From positions 1-36,130 of the forward strand of contig CAMCSA010000020.1 of NCBI GenBank assembly GCA_945877405.1: a stretch of DNA of 36,130 nt. Reading direction: 5' to 3'. Below are positions 17,326 through 25,599 of this stretch, one piece after another. Made by a program: the position numbers and the translations under genes. Each line of letters begins with the position of its first letter. Position 1 is the stretch's first letter. The notes beneath the pieces were generated by a model, which was not told where the DNA came from, searched no databases, and saw nothing but the letters and a program-made list of their open reading frames with translations. The stretch is from an uncultured Erysipelotrichaceae bacterium. Its GTDB lineage: Bacteria > Bacillota_I > Bacilli_A > Erysipelotrichales > Erysipelotrichaceae.

Positions 17326-17354
17326 AATATAAGATATTCCCCTTCCGGATTCAA
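17326..17354 (-). promoter_or_regulatory. nrdD promoter
   Basis: On the minus strand, -35 TTGAAT (17354-17349), a 17-base spacer and -10 TATATT (17331-17326). Transcription would start near 17319, just before the palindrome. Confidence 0.6.
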
Positions 17355-17504
17355 GCAAAATACTCTCAAATATGAAGGTATTTTTCCCACAAACTGTGAT
17401 GCATGAAAACTCTTTGAAAACAAGTGTTTCTGAAGATTTTCAATAAATATCATTTATCAGCATAACAATGCCGATGGATGCAGTTTTTCCATTTTCACAA
17501 CATG

Positions 17505-17526
17505 AAAAAAGGGGTTTTCACCCCTT
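17505..17526 (-). terminator. Terminator of the fumarate/malate operon
   Basis: Minus strand: AAGGGG, loop TGAAAA, CCCCTT, then a T-run. It overlaps the stop codon of the patatin gene. Confidence 0.85.
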
Positions 17527-18372
17527 GAGATAGTTCATCAGGCTTTCCAGATTTCTTCTGGCAGTGGAAGTGCCGATATCATATACACGTTGCAGCTCCT
17601 TTGGCTTGCGGCATACAGAACCGATGTTCAGGCGCTGTGGAGGACGGATGACAAATACCTTCCCCTCCTTTTCCGCTTTAACAATATCTGCAATTTCCTG
17701 ATTGTAACGCTCATGTCTGTCAGCAAGGCGCTGTTTTACCACAGGATATTCCTTCAGTGCCGCGCCGACCGCCTTCAGCAATGTACTGGAATAAGGCTGT
17801 TTGCGATAGTCTGCAGGCTGAGTCAGAATGATGACATTGCGATCGTATCCGATGGATTCAAAATAACGGTATGGCACAGAATCGGAAATCCCACCATCCA
17901 ACAGAACACGATCATTGACATGTACCGGTTTTGCGGCTAAAGGTAAGGAAGCCGAGCCCTGAATCCATAACAGATCCTCATCCTTCCCATCCGTGCATTT
18001 GTGATATAAAGGCTTTCCTGTTACAGCATCTGTTGCGACCACATGAAATTCCATCGGATTTTCTTCAAATGTTTTCTGATCCCAAATATCCAGCTGTTGT
18101 GGAAGCCTGTGATAATCAAACTCCCCGTTATACAGATCTCCTGTCAGAAGCCATGAAGCAATAGAAGCATAGCGGGGATCACGACAATACGCCATATTGT
18201 AACGCAATACTCTGCCAATCTGCTTTGATTTATAGTTGCAGCCAAACGTTGCTCCAGCAGATACGCCAATCGCCCCATCAAACTCAATCCCTTCATTCAT
18301 CAGAACATCAATCACCCCGGCAGTAAACAGGCCACGCATGGCACCGCCTTCCATGATCAGTCCCTTTTTCAT
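17518..18372 (-). CDS. Patatin-like phospholipase
   Basis: Predicted lipid acyl hydrolase with a Ser-Asp dyad. The oxyanion loop GGAMRG is at residues 9-14, the nucleophile elbow GVSAG at 36-40 (S38), and the catalytic Asp in LLDGG (D159). 284 aa, close to the bacterial YjjU/patatin size. There is no signal peptide or membrane segment, so it is probably cytoplasmic. It is the last gene of the fumarate hydratase/malic enzyme operon and overlaps malic enzyme by 4 bases (ATGA), so it is co-translated. Why a lipase is coupled to C4-acid metabolism is not clear from the sequence; supply or remodelling of acyl chains is only a guess. The substrate is unknown. Confidence 0.92.
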   Translation of the reverse strand: MKKGLIMEGGAMRGLFTAGVIDVLMNEGIEFDGAIGVSAGATFGCNYKSKQIGRVLRYNMAYCRDPRYASIASWLLTGDLYNGEFDYHRLPQQLDIWDQKTFEENPMEFHVVATDAVTGKPLYHKCTDGKDEDLLWIQGSASLPLAAKPVHVNDRVLLDGGISDSVPYRYFESIGYDRNVIILTQPADYRKQPYSSTLLKAVGAALKEYPVVKQRLADRHERYNQEIADIVKAEKEGKVFVIRPPQRLNIGSVCRKPKELQRVYDIGTSTARRNLESLMNYLKG

Positions 18373-19556
18373 TTTCTCACAAATCCACTGGCAACCGCTT
18401 CATCCGCTACAGCCTTTGCCACTGTTGGGACAACCCTTTCATCAAATGCGGAAACGATGACGTTTTCCGGATTCAGTTCATCATCTGATATCAAAGATGC
18501 AAGTCCCTTCGCAGCAGCAAGCTTCATATTCTCAGTAATCTTTGTTGCCTTTGCATCCAGTGCACCTCTGAAAATACCCGGGAAGGCAAGCAGGTTATTC
18601 ACCTGATTCGGATAGTCAGAACGGCCTGTACCGATGATATAGGCGCCCGCCTCCTTTACCTTGTCATATGTGATTTCAGGTTCCGGATTTGCCATGGCAA
18701 ATACGATATTGCCCTTGTTCATGGAAGCTACCATTTCTGTTGTAACAAGGCGTGGTGCACTGACACCGATAAAAATATCCGCTCCAACCATTGCTTCAGC
18801 AAGATTGGAATAATGCTGATGATCCAGATTGACATAGTTCAACAGTTCTTTTTTCAGATCATTGTAGTTTTCACTGTGATCCGGATCAACACAGCCATCC
18901 ACATCAAATGCATAAATTCTGTGGAAGCCATACGCATACAGCATACGGATGATGGAAGAACCGGCTGCACCGCATCCGGAAATGACAACTTTCTGACTCT
19001 GAGGCGTTGTACCCTTTAAGCGCATGCAGTTGATCAAAGCAGCAAGAACGACGATTGCTGTACCATGCTGATCATCATGGAATACCGGAATGCTGCATTC
19101 TTCAATCAGTCTTCTTTCAATTTCCACACATCGTGGTGCAGAAATATCTTCCAGATTGACGGCACCAAAGGATGGAGCAACCATCTTGACAAAACGGACG
19201 ATTTCATCTGGATCCTTGGAATCGATGACAAGCGGCCATGCATCAATATCCGCAAATTGCTTCATCAGAAGACACTTACCTTCCATCACAGGCATTGCTG
19301 CTTCTGCACCGATATTCCCAAGGCCCAAAACTGCAGTTCCATCGGAAATGACAGCTACCGTATTGCCTCTATTGGTATATACATAGGAGTTTTCCTTATC
19401 CTTTGCGATTTCAAGACACGGCTGAGCAACTCCTGGTGTATAGGCAATGCTCAGATCATGACGTGTAGAGCAGGCAACCTTGGATTCTACCTTCAGCTTA
19501 CCCTTATGCTGACTATGCAGCTGTAATGACTCTTCATACAAATTCATCTTATTCAA
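18369..19556 (-). CDS. Malic enzyme (malate to pyruvate and CO2)
   Basis: Oxidative decarboxylation of malate to pyruvate with NAD(P). 395 aa is the size of the short bacterial malic enzymes. Visible motifs: YTPGVAQPCLEIAKD (substrate loop with the catalytic Tyr), EGKCLLMKQFADIDAW (active-site Lys), the metal-binding acidic segment VFHDDQHGTA, the dinucleotide fold SGCGAAGSS, and the C-terminal FAMANPEPE. The cofactor preference cannot be read safely. It overlaps the upstream fumarate hydratase beta gene and the downstream patatin gene by 4 bases each. With fumarate hydratase it forms a fumarate, malate, pyruvate route. Confidence 0.96.
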   Translation of the reverse strand: MNKMNLYEESLQLHSQHKGKLKVESKVACSTRHDLSIAYTPGVAQPCLEIAKDKENSYVYTNRGNTVAVISDGTAVLGLGNIGAEAAMPVMEGKCLLMKQFADIDAWPLVIDSKDPDEIVRFVKMVAPSFGAVNLEDISAPRCVEIERRLIEECSIPVFHDDQHGTAIVVLAALINCMRLKGTTPQSQKVVISGCGAAGSSIIRMLYAYGFHRIYAFDVDGCVDPDHSENYNDLKKELLNYVNLDHQHYSNLAEAMVGADIFIGVSAPRLVTTEMVASMNKGNIVFAMANPEPEITYDKVKEAGAYIIGTGRSDYPNQVNNLLAFPGIFRGALDAKATKITENMKLAAAKGLASLISDDELNPENVIVSAFDERVVPTVAKAVADEAVASGFVRK

Positions 19557-20083
19557 TCCTCCAGATCATAAATATCATTTCCATGGATATCCAGTCCGAC
19601 AAAACACGGGAAATCCTTTACTTCAATACGTGCCACTGCTTCCGCAAGCAACTCAGGAAAGGCAATCACTTCTCTTGATGTGATGCAATGGGATAATAAT
19701 GCCCCTGCCCCGCCTGTACATACAAAATAGACCATCTGATGCTTTCTGATGGCATCAATGACTTCTTTACTTCTTCTGCCCTTGCCAATCATTCCCTTTA
19801 ATCCGTTTTCCGCAAGTAATGGAACATATGGATCCATACGGGATGAAGTTGTAGGCCCTGCAGAACCGATGACCTGATTTTCTCTTGCCGGAGTCGGCCC
19901 GACATAATAGATGGATGCTCCATGCAGATCAAATGGAAGCCGCTCTCCCTTTTCAATCATCTCAACCAGTTTTTTATGGGCGGCATCTCTTGCAGTATAC
20001 ATCATACCACTTAACAATACAGGCTCTCCTGCCTGCAGTGTTTCGATTTCTTCCTTTTGCAAAGGTAATGTGATGTGTTTCAT
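19553..20083 (-). CDS. Class I fumarate hydratase, beta subunit
   Basis: C-terminal half of the two-subunit iron-sulfur fumarase/tartrate dehydratase family. 176 aa with family motifs LLSGMMYTARDAAHKK, YYVGPTPARENQVIGSAGPT and GKGRRSKE. It forms the active enzyme with the alpha subunit encoded immediately upstream (4-base overlap) and supplies substrate-binding residues. Given the neighbouring malic enzyme, fumarate is a more likely substrate than tartrate; this is inference from context. Confidence 0.94.
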   Translation of the reverse strand: MKHITLPLQKEEIETLQAGEPVLLSGMMYTARDAAHKKLVEMIEKGERLPFDLHGASIYYVGPTPARENQVIGSAGPTTSSRMDPYVPLLAENGLKGMIGKGRRSKEVIDAIRKHQMVYFVCTGGAGALLSHCITSREVIAFPELLAEAVARIEVKDFPCFVGLDIHGNDIYDLED

Positions 20084-20928
20084 TCAATCACCTCACTTCC
20101 ATGTCTGCATACATGGCAGCACATATTTACTGCAACCGGTAATCCGGCAATATGGGTTGGTGCATATTCCACCTGTACCTTTAATGCAGTCGTATTCCCG
20201 CCAAATCCCATCGGTCCGATCTTCATCGCATTGATCTTTTCAAGCAACCTGTTTTCCAGATCCGCATATCTTTCATCTGGATTGGATACGGATATCGGTC
20301 TTAACAGTGCTTTTTTTGACATGACAGCACAGGAATCAAATGTACCTCCTACACCTACGCCAATCACAAATGGCGGACAGGCATTCGGTCCTGCCTTGGC
20401 TACGGTATCACATACAAAGTCAATGACACCCTGTTCTCCATCTGCTGGAGTCAGCATCTTCAAGGCACTTTTGTTTTCAGACCCAAAGCCCTTGGCCATC
20501 ACAGATACTTCCACACAATCTCCATCTACAATATCCGTATAGATAATGGCTGGCGTATTGTCCTTTGTATTCTTTCTTTCATAAATCGGATCATCCACTG
20601 AGGATGCACGCAGAAAATGGCCAAGATACCCGTTGCGTACACCACGGTTGACAGCTTCATACAGACTGCCACCAGTCAACGCAACATCCTGACCGATTTT
20701 CAGATATACAATAGCGAGCCCTGTGTCCTGACAGATCGGAATCCGTTCTTCCACTGCGATCTGTGCATTCTGCACAAGTGTATCCATTGCCGCAATACTG
20801 CGCGGGGATGATTCATTTTCTCTTCCTTTACAGATTGATGCAAGAATATCCGGATCATAAACGCATGCAATCTGTCCACAGATTCTTTCAATGCTCTGTG
20901 AGATTCTTTCCACTTCGATCTTTTTCAT
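20080..20928 (-). CDS. Class I fumarate hydratase, alpha subunit (4Fe-4S)
   Basis: Iron-sulfur half of the class I fumarase, reversibly hydrating fumarate to malate. 282 aa. The likely cluster ligands are C66 in PICQDTG, C184 in NACPPF and C270 or C271 in NMCCHVC, the usual three Cys of the family. Such enzymes are oxygen-sensitive, in line with an anaerobe. First gene of a four-gene operon with 4-base overlaps throughout. No Shine-Dalgarno is visible before the ATG, and a -10 element ends seven bases upstream, so the message may be leaderless. An XRE regulator gene lies 57 bases upstream on the same strand and may control the operon. Confidence 0.95.
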   Translation of the reverse strand: MKKIEVERISQSIERICGQIACVYDPDILASICKGRENESSPRSIAAMDTLVQNAQIAVEERIPICQDTGLAIVYLKIGQDVALTGGSLYEAVNRGVRNGYLGHFLRASSVDDPIYERKNTKDNTPAIIYTDIVDGDCVEVSVMAKGFGSENKSALKMLTPADGEQGVIDFVCDTVAKAGPNACPPFVIGVGVGGTFDSCAVMSKKALLRPISVSNPDERYADLENRLLEKINAMKIGPMGFGGNTTALKVQVEYAPTHIAGLPVAVNMCCHVCRHGSEVIE

Positions 20929-20934
20929 GGAATG

Positions 20935-20943
20935 ATTGTATCA
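20935..20943 (-). promoter_or_regulatory. Extended -10 promoter placing the start point at the fumarase ATG
   Basis: Minus strand reads TGATACAAT and then six bases (CATTCC) before the ATG. A normal -10 to +1 distance puts +1 at or next to the A of the start codon. No -35 match and no ribosome site are seen. Confidence 0.4.
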
Positions 20944-20985
20944 TCGTTTTCCACAGCATTACAGAAAAAACGTACATCTGTACCG

Positions 20986-21279
20986 CTAACGCGGATCAAA
21001 TTCCTTCCGTGTTTTTTCCACAGCACAGGATACAACAGAAAGACTGTTGACACCCAGGATGTGGCATACACCACACACCCACACAAGTGTCATTTCACGT
21101 TCACCCCTTTCAAAATTGGAAACTGTACTGGCTGAGCAGTACATCCTTCTGGCAAGCTCACTTTGTGTCATGTCAGCCTGCCTTCGTAGATCGATGAGGT
21201 TTTTACGGATAACATCAATGAAAAACCGTGCCTGTTCCTGATGTTGAGGATCAGACGATGAAGAAAGGGTGTTTGACAT
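20986..21279 (-). CDS. XRE-family helix-turn-helix regulator (97 aa)
   Basis: Small DNA-binding protein. The HTH at about residues 25-75 has the order RKNLIDLRRQADMTQSELA, then SASTVSNFERGE, typical of Cro/C1-type repressors. There is no extra sensor domain; a short Ser-rich N-terminus precedes the HTH. ATG at 21279 has GAGGAA eight bases upstream. It lies directly upstream of the fumarase/malic enzyme operon (57 bases) and divergent from htpG. It may regulate itself and the operon; the ligand is unknown. Confidence 0.9.
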   Translation of the reverse strand: MSNTLSSSSDPQHQEQARFFIDVIRKNLIDLRRQADMTQSELARRMYCSASTVSNFERGEREMTLVWVCGVCHILGVNSLSVVSCAVEKTRKEFDPR

Positions 21280-21308
21280 AAGAAGATTCCTCTGTTTTCT
21301 ATAACAGT

Positions 21309-21314
21309 ATTATA
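21309..21314 (-). promoter_or_regulatory. -10 box of the XRE regulator gene
   Basis: Perfect TATAAT on the minus strand, 30 bases upstream of the XRE start codon. No clear -35. Confidence 0.4.
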
Positions 21315-21396
21315 CTTTACCCTTCTACATATGACGCCGGTAATTTTTACTGTGATACGGTACTTTTCCCCGCAGGACAAAAACAAGCGAATATCC

Positions 21397-21423
21397 CTTG
21401 CACTCTAGCAGCCAGAGTGCTAA
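21397..21423. promoter_or_regulatory. CIRCE element 1 (HrcA operator) at htpG
   Basis: CTTGCACTC, nine bases, GAGTGCTAA. The right half is perfect against the consensus TTAGCACTC-N9-GAGTGCTAA and the left half matches at seven of nine positions. TTGCAC at 21398-21403 and TAACAT at 21421-21426 are 17 apart and may be the -35 and -10 of htpG, so HrcA binding would block the promoter. Confidence 0.88.
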
Positions 21424-21428
21424 CATAT

Positions 21429-21455
21429 TTAGCAGTTAGACAAAAAGAGTGCTAA
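21429..21455. promoter_or_regulatory. CIRCE element 2 (HrcA operator) at htpG
   Basis: TTAGCAGTT, exactly nine bases, GAGTGCTAA. The right half is perfect and the left half matches at six of nine. It starts six bases after the first CIRCE and ends just before the ribosome site AAAGGAGG, so it lies in the transcribed leader. Confidence 0.8.
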
Positions 21456-21470
21456 AGGAGGAACAGCCAT

Positions 21471-23369
21471 ATGGCAAAAAAGCAGTTTAAAGCAGAATCC
21501 AGAAGACTTCTGGATCTGATGATCAATTCCATTTACACAAATCAGGAAATCTTCCTGCGTGAAATTATTTCCAACGCTTCAGATGCATTGGATAAAAGAT
21601 ATTACCTTTCCTTAACAGAAGGCAATGAAAAGATTTCAAGAGATTCTTTGAAGATTACGATCGAACGTCACGCAGATACCCGCCAGCTTGTCATTGAAGA
21701 CAATGGTGTCGGTATGACTGAAGAAGAACTCGAAAACAATCTCGGCACAATCGCAAAATCCGGTTCTGCCGAATTCAGAGAACAGCTGGAAAAGGCAAAT
21801 GACAACACAGACATCATCGGTCAGTTTGGTGTCGGTTTCTATTCCGCCTTCATGGTCGCAAGAAGAATTCTTGTTGAAACACGTTCCGTCAAAGATAACA
21901 CAGCTCACAGCTGGACATCTTCTGGCGAAGATGGATATGTCATTTCCGAAATTGACAAGCCTGAAATCGGTACACGTATCACTCTGGATCTCAAAGATGA
22001 TACAGACGATATCCACTATGGCGATTATCTGGAAGAATATAAGATCAGAGATCTGATCCGCAAGTACAGCGACTATGTCCGTTATCCGATTGAAATGTCC
22101 GTCACAAAGCATGTACCGGATCCGACTGATGAAAACAAGACTATCGATACAGAAGAAGTTGAAACACTGAATTCCATGATTCCTTTATGGAAGAAAAAGA
22201 AGTCTGAAATCAAGGATGAAGAATACAACGAATTCTACAAGTCCAAGTTCAATGACTGGGAAGATCCGCAGAAGGTCATTCACTACAATGTGGAAGGTAA
22301 CATTTCCTACACTGCCCTTCTGTACATCCCTTCCCGTACACCATACAACTTCTACTCTTCCGACTACAAGCAGGGTATTCAGCTGTATTCTCACAATGTA
22401 TTCATCATGGACAATGTCAAGGATCTTGTTCCTGACTACTACCGTTTTGTCCAGGGTGTCATCGACTGTGATGATCTTTCTTTGAATATTTCAAGAGAAA
22501 TCCTGCAGCAAAACAGACAGGTACAGCTGTTATCCAGATCCATTGAAAAGAAGATTCATTCCACACTGGAAGACATGCTGAAAAACGACAGAGAAAACTA
22601 TGAGAAGTTCTATGAAAACTTCGCATGGGATCTGAAGTTCGGTGTATACAACAACTATGGTGCCAACAAGGAAAAACTGCAGGACTTCCTGCTGTTCAAA
22701 TCCTCTAAGGAAGGCAAATACGTCACACTCAAGGAATATGTGGACCGTATGGGCAAGGACCAGAAGACAATCTACTATGCTGTCGGCAAGTCCATTGAGG
22801 AAATCGAACGCAAGCCTGTCATGGAAAAGCTCAGAGAAAAGGATATCGATGTTCTTTACTTCCTGGATGAACGTGATGAATTTGTCACAGGCATGATCAA
22901 TACATATGCTGAAAAGCAGTTCCAGTCCATCTCTGCCGGAAACCTGGATCTGGAAAGTGAAGACGAAAAGAAAACCAGAGAAGAAAAGGCAGAAGCAAAT
23001 AAGGATATGCTGGAAGCCATCAAGACAGATCTTGGTGACAGAGTATCTGAAGTACGCATTTCTTCCCGTCTGAGTGATAACGACCCTGTATGCCTGTCTG
23101 CTGCAGAAGGTGTATCCCTTGAAATGGAAAAATACCTGGCAAATGATCCTATGAGCAATGGCAAAGGACCAAAGGCATCCAAGATACTGGAAATCAATGC
23201 CAACCATCCGATCTTTGCCAAGCTGCAGTCCGTCTACAGCGAAAACCCTGATCTGTTAAAGGATTATGCAGATGTTCTGTTCAACCAGGCAATGCTGATC
23301 CAGGGACTGCCGATTGAAGATCCGGCAGCATATGCAAGAAAGATTGCTGAACTGCTTGTTAAAGCCTGA
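21471..23369 (+). CDS. htpG: Chaperone protein HtpG (Hsp90)
   Basis: ATP-dependent cytosolic chaperone. 632 aa, full family length. The N-terminal GHKL ATPase domain shows FLREIISNASDALDK, the ADP-binding VIEDNGVGMT, and the glycine lid GQFGVGFYSAFMV. The middle domain (about 230-500) and C-terminal dimerisation domain follow. The start has AAAGGAGG nine bases upstream. Two CIRCE operators in the promoter indicate HrcA control. It is a single gene, with its own terminator after the stop. Confidence 0.98.
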   Translation: MAKKQFKAESRRLLDLMINSIYTNQEIFLREIISNASDALDKRYYLSLTEGNEKISRDSLKITIERHADTRQLVIEDNGVGMTEEELENNLGTIAKSGSAEFREQLEKANDNTDIIGQFGVGFYSAFMVARRILVETRSVKDNTAHSWTSSGEDGYVISEIDKPEIGTRITLDLKDDTDDIHYGDYLEEYKIRDLIRKYSDYVRYPIEMSVTKHVPDPTDENKTIDTEEVETLNSMIPLWKKKKSEIKDEEYNEFYKSKFNDWEDPQKVIHYNVEGNISYTALLYIPSRTPYNFYSSDYKQGIQLYSHNVFIMDNVKDLVPDYYRFVQGVIDCDDLSLNISREILQQNRQVQLLSRSIEKKIHSTLEDMLKNDRENYEKFYENFAWDLKFGVYNNYGANKEKLQDFLLFKSSKEGKYVTLKEYVDRMGKDQKTIYYAVGKSIEEIERKPVMEKLREKDIDVLYFLDERDEFVTGMINTYAEKQFQSISAGNLDLESEDEKKTREEKAEANKDMLEAIKTDLGDRVSEVRISSRLSDNDPVCLSAAEGVSLEMEKYLANDPMSNGKGPKASKILEINANHPIFAKLQSVYSENPDLLKDYADVLFNQAMLIQGLPIEDPAAYARKIAELLVKA

Positions 23370-23378
23370 TCAGATTTC

Positions 23379-23410
23379 ACCTGAACCGTCATGGTTCAGG
23401 TTTTTCTTTT
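23379..23410 (+). terminator. htpG terminator
   Basis: ACCTGAACC, loop GTCAT, GGTTCAGGT, then a T-rich run. Nine perfect pairs. Confidence 0.92.
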
Positions 23411-23423
23411 CCATACACTTCAC

Positions 23424-23453
23424 AAAAAAAGAGTCACGAAATCTTCACGACTC
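23424..23453 (-). terminator. Terminator of the CDF/EamA transporter pair
   Basis: Minus strand: GAGTCGTGAA, loop GAT, TTCGTGACTC (two G-T wobbles), then seven T. It overlaps the stop codon of the EamA gene. Confidence 0.85.
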
Positions 23454-24353
23454 TCTAACAGCTGATTCTTCTTTCTGTTTTTCCGGTAATTGTGAAAGGA
23501 TGATTGCTCCAAAGATCAAAGCACATCCCACCAGTTCCTTAAGACTTAATACCTGGTGGAGCAGCAGGAACCCGAAGATGGCTGAAAATACGGATTCCAG
23601 CGAAAGAATCAAAGAAGCAACAGACGGGTCTGCCCCTTTCTGACCGATAATCTGAAGTGTATATCCAGCCCCGCTGGAAAGCACACCTGCATACAGGATC
23701 GGCCCTGCCGCAGAAACAATGGCTGAAAAAGATGGCGTTTCAAACAGAAACATCGGTACCAGTGAGATGATGCCTGCTGTAAAAAACTGAATGCAGGATA
23801 ATCTGACACCATCTGTTTTCGGTGAAAAATGATCAATGATAAGAATATGCACCGCAAACAGAAGTGACCCTGCAAGAACAAGTCCATCTCCATAAGATAG
23901 GGATAAGGATTCCGCCATGGAAAGGAAATAGAAACCGACAACCGAAATACCGACACAAAGCCACACAAGCCCTCTTGTCTTTCTGCCGATACACATGCCA
24001 AGCACCGGTACTGCTATCGTGTACAGCGCTGTCAGAAATCCTGCTTTACCGACGGTTGTATACTGGATACCGGTCTGCTGAAAGATAGATGCCGCACATA
24101 AGGCAATCCCACAGGCAATCCCACCGCTCAGCAGCGTCTTGCGATCCATGGACTTCTTTTCCTTTTCATTGACATGTCTGACCTGATCCAAAAACGGCAT
24201 CAGAGCAAGCAGTGTCACTCCACCGATTAATGATCTGCTTGCATTGAATGTCCATGGACCAATATGTTCCATACCGGAAGACTGTGCTACAAAGGCAGAA
24301 CCCCAGATCATGGCACATACCAGCAGCATCAGATTGGATTTCAGTCTGTTCAT
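23445..24353 (-). CDS. EamA/DMT-family transporter
   Basis: Inner-membrane permease with ten predicted transmembrane helices in two EamA repeats (about residues 5-145 and 155-290). It starts with the typical MLLVCAMIWGSAFVAQ and the second repeat ends around SVFSAIFGFLLLHQ. 302 aa is standard. Members export amino acids, nucleosides or other metabolites; the substrate cannot be told from sequence. Its start overlaps the CDF transporter stop by 4 bases, so the two are co-expressed. Confidence 0.92.
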   Translation of the reverse strand: MNRLKSNLMLLVCAMIWGSAFVAQSSGMEHIGPWTFNASRSLIGGVTLLALMPFLDQVRHVNEKEKKSMDRKTLLSGGIACGIALCAASIFQQTGIQYTTVGKAGFLTALYTIAVPVLGMCIGRKTRGLVWLCVGISVVGFYFLSMAESLSLSYGDGLVLAGSLLFAVHILIIDHFSPKTDGVRLSCIQFFTAGIISLVPMFLFETPSFSAIVSAAGPILYAGVLSSGAGYTLQIIGQKGADPSVASLILSLESVFSAIFGFLLLHQVLSLKELVGCALIFGAIILSQLPEKQKEESAVRES

Positions 24354-25537
24354 CCCTGTCCCTCAACATAACTGCGATCAAATGTGATCACTGTATAAAA
24401 TGTCACTTCAGGATGAATCTTTGCCATATAGGCTTCAATCTCACTGCGGATTTCATCTTCCTTTAAAGAACAGGAAAACGGCATCAGGATATCAAAGACA
24501 AGGTTAGTATGCGTTGGACCGATGACAGCTCTGAAATCATGCATGGAAAGTCCACAGTTCATCGTACGCAGTGCCTCTGTCACATTTGCTCTATATGTAT
24601 TGACAAGCGGATTGGAATAATCGACCGGATCCAGATGCAGTGTCATCATGACATGATGCTTTTCCTGAATCTGTTTTTCACAACAGTCAATGATGTCATG
24701 TGCTTCCAGAAATCCCATATGTACATCCACTTCCGCATGCGCAGAGCCGATCTGACATCCAGGACCATAATCATGAATGATCATATCATGTACACCGATG
24801 ATTTCCTGAAAGGAAAGAATCTCATCACGGATATCATGGGTCAGTTTTGCATCGGCTGGTGCCCCTAAAAGACGATCGAGAATATCCTTGATTATATCAA
24901 TTGCCGCCTTGCATAACAGCACCGCAAGAACAACACCGAAGATGCCATCAAATGGAACCTGTGGAACAAATGCCGCAAGTACCATTGCTACAAGTGTCAT
25001 CCCTGTTACAAGCACATCGTTTCGTGAATCCTGCGCTGTTGTCAGCATAACAAGGTTATTCAGCTTTGTACCAAGTTTCTGATTGAACTTTGACATCCAG
25101 ATCTTGACAAGAACAGATGCGGTAAGCAGGCTGAACATCAGCAGATCAAAATGTACCGGTTCAGGATGAATGATCTTGTTTATGCTTTCAAGAAACAGCT
25201 GGAATGTCACAACAAGAATCATCGCCGCAACAAGAAAGGATACAAGGTATTCATATCTGCCATGACCAAACGGATGCTCGCTGTCGGCAGGCTTGGATGC
25301 AAGCCTGTAACCAAGCATTGTAATCAGACATGACATGCAGTCAGACAGATTATTGAATCCATCGGAAATTACCGCAACGGAATTCATGATGAATCCGGCT
25401 GTCAGTTTCAATAAAAACAGAATCACATTACAGACGATTCCGGTAATACTTGATAACAGGCCATACTGAAATCGTACCTTTTCATCATCAATCCGTTCCG
25501 GATTTGAGATAAATGTTTTTACAAGCAGATCAGTCAT
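24350..25537 (-). CDS. Cation diffusion facilitator (probable Mn2+/divalent metal exporter)
   Basis: CDF family: six transmembrane helices in the N-terminal 230 residues and a C-terminal cytoplasmic metal-sensing domain. The site in helix 2 reads NNLSD (NxxxD) and in helix 5 DSRND (DxxxD), not the HxxxD of zinc exporters. Asn/Asp sites are known from manganese-type CDF proteins such as MntE, so manganese is the best guess. The C-terminal domain is longer than usual, with several His. I prefer the ATG at 25537 (MTDLLVKTF), preceded by GGGGTG, over the ATG at 25561, which has no ribosome site. The downstream EamA gene overlaps by 4 bases. Confidence 0.9.
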   Translation of the reverse strand: MTDLLVKTFISNPERIDDEKVRFQYGLLSSITGIVCNVILFLLKLTAGFIMNSVAVISDGFNNLSDCMSCLITMLGYRLASKPADSEHPFGHGRYEYLVSFLVAAMILVVTFQLFLESINKIIHPEPVHFDLLMFSLLTASVLVKIWMSKFNQKLGTKLNNLVMLTTAQDSRNDVLVTGMTLVAMVLAAFVPQVPFDGIFGVVLAVLLCKAAIDIIKDILDRLLGAPADAKLTHDIRDEILSFQEIIGVHDMIIHDYGPGCQIGSAHAEVDVHMGFLEAHDIIDCCEKQIQEKHHVMMTLHLDPVDYSNPLVNTYRANVTEALRTMNCGLSMHDFRAVIGPTHTNLVFDILMPFSCSLKEDEIRSEIEAYMAKIHPEVTFYTVITFDRSYVEGQG

Positions 25538-25566
25538 GTATTTCTTACACCCCACAATCATAAGAA

Positions 25567-25587
25567 AAAATGTACATCGTACATTTT
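25567..25587. promoter_or_regulatory. Perfect palindrome upstream of the CDF gene
   Basis: AAAATGTAC, ATC, GTACATTTT: nine pairs. On the minus strand it is followed by more T, so it may terminate the 166-aa gene. Its position just upstream of the CDF gene would also suit a metal-responsive operator. The two roles cannot be separated from sequence. Confidence 0.5.
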
Positions 25588-25599
25588 CTCAATATTGCA

